Below the pieces are notes generated by a model. The model did not search any database and was not told where the DNA came from. It saw nothing but the letters and a program-made list of their open reading frames with translations. A stretch of 64,000 bases of DNA, from assembly GCA_963855995.1 (NCBI GenBank), contig OY979716.1, positions 53,448,158 through 53,512,157 of the forward strand, read 5' to 3'. Each line of letters begins with the position of its first letter. Position 1 is the stretch's first letter. This stretch comes from Muricea muricata (taxonomy: Eukaryota > Cnidaria > Anthozoa > Malacalcyonacea > Plexauridae). The position numbers were made by a program, and so were the translations under genes. Below, one piece after another: positions 25,901 to 37,900 of this stretch.

Positions 25901-28900
25901 CCATCTATGCAAGTCACGGAATACCCACGCATTCGGCGTGCAAAAGACTTCTATTGTTGATTTAATTTTATATCATAATGTTACAGGAACTTTGAATTTT
26001 TTCCTAGCTACTGTGTGATATACTGAAACATTATTGGGAATATTTGAAAGAATCTGCTTGTTTTTCGTGTCTCTTGGACGACTTTCTTCGACGTTCTGCC
26101 GGACGAACGATCATGTGTTTCGTATGGTGACATAGATAGTGTTCCAACCAGTCCAGTTTCACCAAATTTTTCCGACAACGCTAAAAGATCGCTGTACGAT
26201 AGCTCACTTTCTGCGATTTTAAGGGACACTCCGCGAGTGATGGGACTTTGGTCTTCAGTTTAAGAGTGAAGATTTTCTGAGAAAGTTTGGTAGCGAAGGT
26301 GCCGATTATCGATAAATTTCAAGTCAGCAGCAACATCAGTAACTGAAGATATCTGGCAGGAATCTACTATCGTGTTTACATCAATCCTCTAGTGCATCAT
26401 GTTCATCAAAATCTTCGTTGAACAAACATGCACTTGTAAACACTGTCTAAATTTGCTTGACAGAACTCACCGTTCGATTGTTTCAATAGGAAATGTTGGC
26501 GCGACAGCAGTGACCTAATAAGTGGTAAACTGTCTCCAAAGCAAATGTTCATGTTATGAAGTTGTTGTTCAAAACTATTGCCAGCATTGCGGAGAAGTGT
26601 AGGGAGATCGAATATAGCGGTATTGTGGCCAATAAGGACAGTTACGAGGTTGTCCCGATTTGCAGCACAGGTATGTAAATGACTGCATGGCGATTTCGAG
26701 GGGTACTGAACTTACAGGGTTAAAACTTTTGCACAAAGTTCTTTTATCATTTCCACGGCTGTTATTAACTTTTGATGCATAGTAGCCAACATATAGATTT
26801 CTTAATGGGAAGTGCTGACGTATGGTATTTACACACGCGTTAATTTGTTTTCGCAAAACGAACGAGCGAGTGAGTTTGGCGAAAACAAATTAACAAGTGC
26901 GTAAATACCATACACAAGCACTTTCCATTAAGAAATTTGTTTATTTTATAGAAACTGGTATTTTCTATTCAAAAGATTGCCTTTACCCAACCTAAATTTC
27001 GCTCACTTAAACGTCAAGCGCCTGGCAAAGAGCACTTTACTTTTGCAAAAACCCAAAACAAAACGTCATCGTGTACGATACCGTATGTACAGGATATGAA
27101 AATTACTTTGCTTTTTGAAGCCAGATCTAATAATATAAACCCTAATAAATCAGCAGTTTTTAATTTTTCCTTCAAATAAGCAAAGAATACAAAGCCTATC
27201 TTTTCAAAATCTCAAAAAGTTAATATAATGTAAATGCAACTTACCTAGCTGTTTGTTTTGGTATAACTGCCGTGTCTTTTGCTTGCATATTTCTCTTTCA
27301 AAAATATATTTTCGGTTTTTTATAAAATTGTAAATCTTTGTAAACATGGGAAATTGCCCAACGTGTCGAATTTAAATCTAAAATAGACTTTCAGCCACAA
27401 GACACAGCCAGCAACTTGAAAAAAATCTCGCCGAAAAGTTTACCGGCTGTGAACGAATTTACTGCTATGTAAACACAGGCTCGCACTGATTGGACGAAAC
27501 GGTTTTTTTACGTGTGAAAAAATCGTTTCATGATTCTGATTGGACAACGCTCGTTAAGAACAAATCACGAAACGGCTTTTCATACGAGAAAAATCGTGCG
27601 TAAATATCAGTATCTATATAAAAAAGACCCTTTAGGCATGATGTAGGAAGAGATAGATTTCCCATTTTGAGTGACAGCTGAGAGTTTGCAGATCTCAGCT
27701 TGTTTACCCGTGCACATTGTTTCAGTGTGAAATAAAACAAACAAGTATGTTTTTTTTTCTGGATTGTAATTAAGATAATTCTTCTTTGGCCTTTCGATAA
27801 AGGGAGAACTGATTTTGTGAATTCTTGATAATGATTTGTTGTTAGTCCATGATTATTTTATTAATATCAATGTGTGTGGAATTACGTGTTACTGAGGTTT
27901 CCTTTTCCAGATTCAATCCTATACCTGTTTGGTATGTTTTACCCTCTTTTGCTTCTTTTTGGGCATTTTTGAAATCCTTTCCGACTGAAACTGATGTCGT
28001 CTGATTTTATATGCTTTTGAAGATTTTCTTTCCTTATCCTTGTGTTGTTTTTTATCCATCATAGAGTTGTGAAAGATACAAGTGGCACCAGGATCTATGC
28101 CAAGGTACTCAAGTGTGTTACAGGGGTAGCTAAAACCAATGTTTTTTGGGCTACTGTACATGCAACTCTAAAGGCATTGGTCTCGCTTCCTCCATAAAAG
28201 CGGATTTTGGGATTTTTACTTCCTATGGCGCTGTTTAAGGACTCCCTCTTTTGTGAGTTGGCAAATGGTAGATGTTTTTCAGCTACTATGTCTGTGGCAT
28301 ATTCATCAAACAAAATGATGAGTGCTTGCTTCAATTCGCTGTCCATTACGTCTTTATTGCATGGCAAATCTTTATGCTTGTATGTTATAGGGTCTTTTTT
28401 GTGGCCACACTAGGATGAGCAACAAGCATTATGGCTTCCAAAAGCGTGAAGAATGATATTTTTATAGCTGACTTTAAACTGGGTTTGTCTGGATTTTGTA
28501 CAATAGAATATATAAAACACTTTCCTAAATAATTTATTACTTTTGGGCTCAATGTTGATGAGTTCTCAAATTTACATCGAGTAAAAATGTTGTGCAACCT
28601 TGTTGTTAGTGAACGTTTAGCGTGAACTATATCAGACCACTTCTCGACTCCATAGGGCATATTTTGGCTCAAATGACAAAGAGTAGTGCTATCATCACCA
28701 CCTACATAAACAGAAAATTTGACATTTTCTGCAGGGGCTGAATTTCACAACTCACATGCAGCTGCTGGCTCCATGGCTTTTGATTACCCAATACCCAATG
28801 GGATTTTTCCGACAGTCATGGACTCTTGGCTGCTTCCCCTTCCTCCTTGCAAAATCACACACTCTACATGATGTGCATTTTGTTGTGTATGCAAAAACAT

Positions 28901-31900
28901 TGCCAGTTCTTACTCTCATAGCCACTCCCTGTCTGATCAATGAGTTGTGACCATTCCCACGCTTTTGCCACTCCATGTTGTATGACTCATGTATCCCAAC
29001 TAAGCTATTTTCATCTGCTTCTTACTCATTCAGTACAGCCATTTCCTTTTCAATTTCCATTTTTTCCTTGCAGTTTGCATGAGCCAAAACTCTAAAGCAT
29101 GTCCAACCTCTCTTTCACGGGATTTAAATGTCCCGTTGTTCATTGTTGGTATATTCATAGCAGAAAACAGGTTATTTAGGTGTGTATTGCCAATGCCAGC
29201 ATGTAATAAACCAAGTGCAGCTCTAGTATTTATGTCATATGTTAGCCGTCCACGCATTCCACTTCTGTGTTGTGATGATGTTTTAATTTGTTGATTTGTC
29301 CACATAGGTGCTTGCAAGATGCTTGCAAGACCAGCCATTTCCGCCTTGATAATGTTTGACTCTTGAATTACGGATGGGGTCGTATACGACCCCACGACGT
29401 CACGCCTTGAACTTTCCCGTTTTTTTCGGGTTCCGCGGGTGTATTAGAATTTGCATGCCTGCAATGCAATCTGGGATAATTTCGCTTTCTTCTCATGCCA
29501 AGCGTGCAAAAATCGGTCGAGATTTTGTGAAATAAAGTGCTTTCTATTTTGAACAACTTTTCATCTTTGTGACGTCTGATATGGCTGCGAAAGCATACAC
29601 CAGCGAAGAGTTTTAGACTTTGTTTTGGCCGATTCTGGCGACGAAAAAGTGATGGTGACGACGAGTTTGTTGCTGATGTTGAAGATGAATTTAGTGAGGC
29701 CATAACACTGCCTGATTTGGGAACATATATTATTGCACACGAAAGAGAACCAGTGCTATATCTTGACGAAGACTTGAGCGAGGTAAGTGTCACAAATACA
29801 TTTCTGTTTTGCTGTCTTTCTTGGGAAATACTGTGGATATAATGCTGTCATTATGCAAAAGATGGCATACAATATGTTTATTTTTTAATTCTTTATTTTT
29901 AGCATAAACTTTCTGGTGGAATTAGTAATCACGAAAGTGCTGAATTGCCAGAGAATCTTGTAAGTTGATATCTAATGCGGCTGAAATGAAAAACAGAAAG
30001 CCGTCTAGTATGAAATAGGTCAATGTTTCTGTGAAAGAACTAATGGCATGTATTGGAATGCTCATCGCAATGGGTTTAGTGAAGTTTCCCTCCGTGTGGA
30101 TTATTTCTCCACCGGCGAGCCAATCTTGTCTCACTCTTGGTTTACTTCCATACTCATTAGGGACCGGTTTCTCCTGATCTCAAGGTATTTTCATATATCG
30201 AACGATGCACAATTTCCGGGAGACAAACTCTGTAAAATCCGCCCATTTATTCATCATTTGATCTGATCTTTTTAAAAGCATTGGACACCTTATTGAGAAA
30301 TTAGTACTGATGAACAAATGATAGGCACCAGATGTTGAATTAGTGTCATATATCCAGTACATTCCAAAAAACCCTGTATAGTCTGGTGTAAAGAACTGGG
30401 TTCTTGCATAATCTGTTATGCCTTATGTGTGCAACTTTCAAATTTACACCGGAAAAAAACGAAAGAACACCCGAGGTTGGGCTTTCCCACATAGTCATAA
30501 TGGACCTTGCGGAACCATATTTGAACAAAGAGCACAGATTGTTCATGGATAACTTTTATAGTTCGCCAGCTCTCTACGAAGAACTGTATGAGAATAAGAC
30601 ACTGGCATGTGGATCAGTTCGGCAAGACAGAAAAGGAATGCCGGCGGATCTTATGACTAAAAATACACCAACCTACACACGAAGGCAGTCAACATTCCTG
30701 AAGCATAAGAACGTGACAGTTGTGAGATCGAAGGATAAGCGGGACGTGCTTGCACTCTCCACTTTTCATGGCAATGCCTGCAATAATGAACATAATGTCC
30801 CACATTAACCAGAGATGAAAATGACATAAAACCTACAACCAATTCATGAATGGGGTTGACCGAGCAGATCAGTTGCTACAATGCTACTCCTTTGACAAGA
30901 AGAGTCGGAAATGGTGGAAGAAAGTTTACTGGAGGTAGCTCGTGTTATGCAGCACCAATGTGCACCAAATTAGGAAATTTAAAGATAACAAAGCTGTACA
31001 CAAGGAACTGAGGATTAAGTTAGCCTACTGTCTTTGCCAACCTCTTCTTGATATGGGTCTTGGTGTAACCCTCGACTTCGCTTTCTGGACCCGGCCGACC
31101 TCCTGCTGATCTATCACAATTGAAAGGGAAGCATTTTGCAAGTGGTGCAAAGAAAAGAGGAAAGAGAAGGCGGTGCAAAATCTGTGGCAGCAAGAAGACA
31201 CATGTGGAAAGAGAAAGGACACAAAAACTACAAACTAGTGTGTGCAGTGCGATGTGTTCTTGTGCGAGGGAGTGTGTTTCACAGACAATTGTTCTACAGT
31301 ATACTAAAAAATGTTTGTACATAACTGTTTTAGTCCTTTGGCAAATGTAAGCACCACAGTTCTTGCAAAATATAAGTATTAGGTGTAAATATAATAACTT
31401 TTCATAAATCCCCGCTATTGATTTCTGCATAATTATGTGATTTTGTAAATGTCAAATTTCTGCGAAACTATGCAGGGTATATGAAAAAAGTAGACAATTT
31501 TGAAACGGCTCTCAACTTCGCGAAACGGCTTGAAGTATGACGTTTTTTATCAATATAAATTGCTTGGGTACTTACGGTGTAAAATAAATAAAAATATTCT
31601 GAAATTTTAATGTTTCAAACCCAGGGGTGTGCGTATTTTGAAACACATTAAAAATGGCTTGCGAAAATTAAAGACTTAATGGCAATTTTGAGTTGGTAGG
31701 TAGACAATACAGTATGTTAGGTGTTTTATTGCTGTTCAAAATTTCAAGAAATTTGGTTGAGTTTAAGCCATTCAAAACGTAGTGCGAACGTATATTTTTC
31801 TCAATAAGAATCGTATTTCTGAAGAAATGTTCCAATTTTAATTAAATGTCCCTTGGAAGTTGTATGCAAATTAAGTAAATACATAAGTTAAACATGCACA

Positions 31901-34900
31901 AAGCTAATTTTGCTAAAAATATGGAAGTTCGCGCGACGTTTTGAACGGCTTAGACTCGAGCAAATTTTCTGAAACTTTGTACAGCAATACAACACTCGAC
32001 AAATTTTCAATCTACCAAGTCAAAATTACTTTTAAGCATTTACGTTTTGCGCGCAAGGCATATTTAACTTGTCGTAAAATACATTACCCCCGGGTATTGA
32101 AGTTTTGAATTTCTCCTTTTTCCGGTTTAGTTTGCGCTTCGCGAAACATAGAGCGATTTCAGATTTGTCTGCTTTTTTTATACACCCTGTAGATCGGATT
32201 GAAATGAAAATTCATAGGTGTTTTTAACAAGTCCTATGGAACTGATCGATAGTCTTTATGAAATAACCAAGGCTCCTTTATAGTTTGTAAAATGATTTGA
32301 ATTTACACAATTTCCGAAAGATTTTCATTCTGATTCTATATTTATAAAGAAAGATTTTTAATGTTTAGATGGATTGTTTATTTCAAATATTAGTATAAAA
32401 TATAGCTAGATGTAAAAATCAGTTAGTATAAATTCAAATACGCTTAGCTACTGCTATTGTTCGTGTGATTCTTTTAGCTGACGTGTAAGTGTTTTCATTT
32501 GGGTTTTCTGCGAAGTATAGTTTTCGTTTCGCATTTGTACCTGTTATGCTTTCGTGTATTTTTTTAGTCTATTCAGCGAACCTTTCTTCACAAACTGTCC
32601 ACTAGTGTTCCTGCTTTGTCCACAGTTATACGCCTGTGGAGTAGTTGAGACTTCACTTAAGTCGTTCTCACCCGCTTGCAGCTGTTTTAGCGAAATCCCC
32701 GTAAAAATAGCCGCTAGTAAAAACCCTGCTTTTGGCCAGAAACGTACGCAATCCAACGATGGTTACTTGTAGTCATGCAATTACAAGGCAGTTTATTCTC
32801 TTGGAAAGTCAAAAATTTCTGTCACGCCTGTTGCTGGAAGACGCAAAACTGAAGAAGCCGTCGCTTTAGATGAAGAGATGGCGGAAGTGAGGAGAGTGAG
32901 ATTCGTTTATAGAACGAGTGAAATATGGAAGATGGGTCAAGTTTTGCGACAAAAACTTCATCCCAGTTAATATTTTGAACATCATTATTAACTTTAAATA
33001 GATCAATTTAAAGTAATCTCTCTTATATAGATTTACATTAGAAGGAAGAGAAGTAAATTCATCAAAAATTAGGAAGCTAGGTGAATGATCAGTAAGACCA
33101 CTAATTACAAAATGTTAAAGGGTTTTGAGAAAAATATTGTCAATTAATGTCGCTGAATGATCGGTTATCCTAGTTGCATGGTTGCAAGATATGGGGGTTG
33201 AAAGAAGTATGATCCCATAATATTAAAAAATTTATCAGAATTGAAATGTGAGTCTACGTAGTTTAAGCAGGTCAACATTTAAATTCCCCGTAATAACAAT
33301 TTTATTTTCTCGGTTTATTTTTTTCAAGTGCAAAATTTAAGTATTTTATAAAAGTATCTAAATCAATATTTGATGCCTGAGGCTGATCTACTTTGAGTTT
33401 TGTTTCAGTGAGTCCGATAAGTGAAAATGAAAACAAATATACGCCATTATGACTCATTTCGTCGTATATTGACTGACCTTTGTTAATCAACCCTTCGTCG
33501 TAATCTGACAATTGTTTTAAGAATGTTTTTTTCGTCTTCTCACTTACAAAGCAAGCGTTTAAACTGAGTTTAAAATATTTTTATAAAATAATAGAACAAT
33601 TATTAAATTCGGTTCTCGCAGGATATGAGGGATTATGAAGGCCTCGGTTTTTGTTATCTTAACACAAACTTGTGCCTTATTAATTCGTCATATCCTGCTC
33701 GACCCCATTCAATAATTGTTTATTAATTTTAACATACTCGGGCTTTCTGCGCGGAGGGATAATGCTTCCAGCTGACTATCATCATAGAAATCACGAACAG
33801 TATAAACAATTAAAGACATGTCAATTACTTTTCAGCACAAGTGTCAAGCGTGTACTTATGAAATCACGACTAAGCAGAAATGAAATAGCATACTAAAAAG
33901 CGTGGCATACATACCTAAAATACTAAAACAATTGTTCATTTTTTGTTTATCAAAATCTCGAAAGTTTTGAACGTTTATAAATACGATTTGCAGAACATCG
34001 GAACTTGGCCATGCAATTACTGCAGTAATAAAAAATCCTTTTCTCATTTAAGGCATATTGACACCACGTCGGCCAGATTGATCGATAAAGCTCCCTATTT
34101 TAGCATAAATACACATGCGATTTTCGAAGTGTTGCCTCTGATTACCTACTCGAAGTAACTCGAACTATTACACAATAATCACCTGATATACATAATTAGT
34201 TAAATTGATCGAAATTGTAATCAGATAATTTTAATTGATTGAATTAAATTGATTGTTTAGAAAGAAAATGTGAAGAAAAACTGGATCTCCTCTTGGTGGT
34301 TGATGGATCTCGTAGTGTTAAAGAAGCGAATTTTAATAAAGTGAAGGAATTTATCCAGAGTCTCATCACCAGATTTGATATTGGACCAGACAAGACTCAA
34401 GTGGCGCTTATGCAGTTCGCTAAGGAAGCGAATACAAAAATTGAGTTCAATCTGGGAGACAAGACAACATTAGAGCAGGTGAACCAAGGTTTTGAGGAAA
34501 TGAATTTTCTCAATTCATACGGAACGCACACTGGTGATGCATTACGCAAAAGTGGAATAGAGGTGAGGTTACATTTAGAGAAAACATCATCGCAATACAT
34601 ATTTACCAGCTCCTTATTACTTTTCATGCATATGACGAGAAAAATTACACAGCGATTTCTTGCGATTATCCCTATATATGTAGAAGGTACTTAGGAACAT
34701 TTTTTAGAGTTTCTAAGCATATTTTGATGATTATTACAAAATGGAATATCTCATCCGCAAAGAGATCGTGCGTCCTTGCACTGTTATTTTCGAGGAGTAG
34801 ATTTGACTCCAAAAGTGGAGTAAAAAAAAAAGTCCCAGTTCACTCCAATTTGAGAGTACTTTTTACTCTGGTATTTTTACTCTGGTATTTTAACTCTTTT

Positions 34901-37900
34901 TTCAGAGTAGTTTTTACTCCAAAAGTAGAGTGAAATTTACTACTGATAGGAGTCATTATTACTCTTATTGACTCCAGAAATTACTCTTAAACTAGTATGT
35001 GGAGTAAAAATTGCAATAATTTCAATACTTATAAAATCAGATGAAATATTATGAAGTTAAAACATTTATTAAAAAAAGAAAGAATTGAGTTTTTATATAC
35101 ACTTAATTAAGTCACTTTATGCTATTCTACAAAACTATAAAATACAGTTCTAAACATAATCATCCAACATTTAAAATGTTTGTTTTTGGGCTGTTTTAAA
35201 CCAATTAATTTATAGACAATTTAATCAACATATTAGTTTCTTTGACAAAACTGGTTGTCTCACATGCTTGTATATCAAACTGTTCAATGGCTTTAGGTTT
35301 ATCAGTTAACTATGAATAGGTAATTATAACAATATTATTAGGTTATTGTTAACTATTGTAGATTTCAAAATGTTGTATTGTCTCATACATTCCAAGTAGC
35401 TGTTCGAATACTGTGAAACTGCTTACATGAGCCCCATATTTTCCAAGGCTGAGTACCTTTCATAAATCAAAATATATTGCATCCAATTGTCCAAGCCTTG
35501 CATCATTAGCTTTGACTCCTTTCAACCAATGGTGTTTCCAGGCAGTTGTATGTAATCAAAATTTTGTAAGGCTGCAATAAGATAAGTAAAGTCGTAAGTT
35601 GAGATAATCAAATAGCTATCTACCATACATGACAGGATATATCTTGGGCATTGGATCATTCCAGAAAAGATCCTGCACAGAGGAAATTAAAAATACCCCC
35701 AGCCTCTTCGGATATCACATAGGTATTCAACCTTCCCCCTCCCAGGGCATCTTGGACATAAATCCAGCACTTCCCCTTATACATCTATGATTCAATTTAT
35801 TCTTGGTTTAAATGTACAAACATTTTGCTTGATAAATACAATGGCTTTTTACAAAGTGTAACCCCTTGGGCAAACTTATACATGCCTCCCCTCCCCTTTG
35901 GGCATCTTAAGACAACCCCCCTACTTGAATGGCAGAAATTTCCTCTGAGGGGTATTCTTGGGTTTCACTGGGGCATTTTGCTGTAAATCTGAGTGGGGGT
36001 CAACCCAAGATGTATTGATGATTATACTGTACTGGAGAGAACAAATCTCACAAAATTGCACATATTTTCTGCCAAACACAAGCTCAACACATACGGTAAA
36101 AAATTGCTTCCCTCCAATGACTGTGTATTGATTTGGAGTTGACCCCCAGTGAAATTTATAACGTCACGTGAAAGCCAAGAATAGATCTTTTCTGGAATGA
36201 CCTTTTAATGCAATAATTCATGAGGCAATCATAAATTTTTCTATGCAAAATGTTCTAGTGTGTCAGCACTTTTCCTAGTACAATTATTTGATATTAAATA
36301 GAATAAAATAGCAAAGTTTACATTAACAGACTGCTTGTTTAAAAGTTTAAAAAGTAGCACTTTTATTGATTAGTAGAATAGTCTGGTGTCAGAAAAATTG
36401 GCCCAATAACAAATCCAGTATATGAGACCGAGTGTAGAAAAAATACAGTATGGCATAAAGGTTTATATTGTCACACAAGATTCACTACTGGTACTTCTAA
36501 AAGTGCAGTGAGACTAATTAATGGTGAATTACATGTTCCACTATCTTCCATTATTACCATTACCATTCCCTTCCTCCGTAAAGAGCAGCAAATTTTACCT
36601 GCAAATCTTTATTGGAATGACCCATATTCAACTAGTGTGGTGTAAAACATGGATTGCATTAAGGATTATTCAGTAATAAGATGTTAATAAGTTTGTTACT
36701 TTTAAACTTAGTGCTTTAATATCACTTCTTGGAGGTTGCGGCTCCTTGGGTAAATATATCACTTATATCTCTTTTCTTGTTATGCAAGTCTTACTTATAA
36801 TACTCATGAACATTGTTCTCCAATTTAATAATACCAGTAATATCAGCAGCAATGCTAATAGGATAATTAACAGTATAAATAGTTTTGATTGTTATTATAT
36901 TTTGCAGTATCTTTTATAGCAGAGAATTTTGCTCATCAAGAGGATAGCCTTGGCAATCAAAAATACAAAATACACAGCATAACAAGATATATAAAGATAT
37001 TATTCTAGTGTTTCGCTGAGAAGGAAATGGTTTAGCACATTAAAGCTGAGTCATCATAGCAAATTAGCAACACATAATTTTCCCTGCTACAATATATTAC
37101 CTTAAGCTAGGTAGCTAACAAATTTTGGCTATACTTCTATGACACGCAACAACACACTCACGAAATAATTCACATATTATCGCCGGCTTCCCCATTAGAT
37201 TTGCACTCAGTCATTGTGTCATGGCCACATTACAATATAAGGTTCTAACAGTTAGGAACACAAGATAAGGTTCTAACAGTACTGGTGTCCAAACAATATT
37301 GAGCCGAATTCCATGCATCAGCCATCAAGGAAAGTAAAAGGCATTTATTTATTTCAACGTTTAAATTCCTTTTAAATCCAAATACTATCGCGCGAAATTC
37401 AAATTTATAATATGGAACACGTGTTTCGATGGACTCATGGAAGGCAGTAAATATTAAACATTTAAATTGTTCCATCTATACAAAAACCACAAGAATTTGC
37501 TTACCTGAGTTTTACGCCGTCTTTCGTGATGTATACGGAGTTATTTCATCGTCCATCTTGGTTAAAATGGTATCTTCCTTCGCTGTATAAATAAACCTTT
37601 TAATTGTGGAAAATATAAATATGGCGTCGCTTCGAAGTGACGCTATCCCGCCGAGCTTTGCGCGCGTAGCACCTGGACACAAAGCTACTTGTCAGCGTAA
37701 TGAAATAGTTTATATCTTTTAATCAGCAATATTCAATCATACTGCTATTAGACAAACGGACGACATATATTCATTTCATCACGAACTTACAAGAGATTCA
37801 ATCACATTTTGGCTGCACAAATAACGCAATCTTGCGAAAACAAATCTATGCCCGATATTTTGAGTCGTCTTTGTGACATAGATATGGTGCATTTATCATA

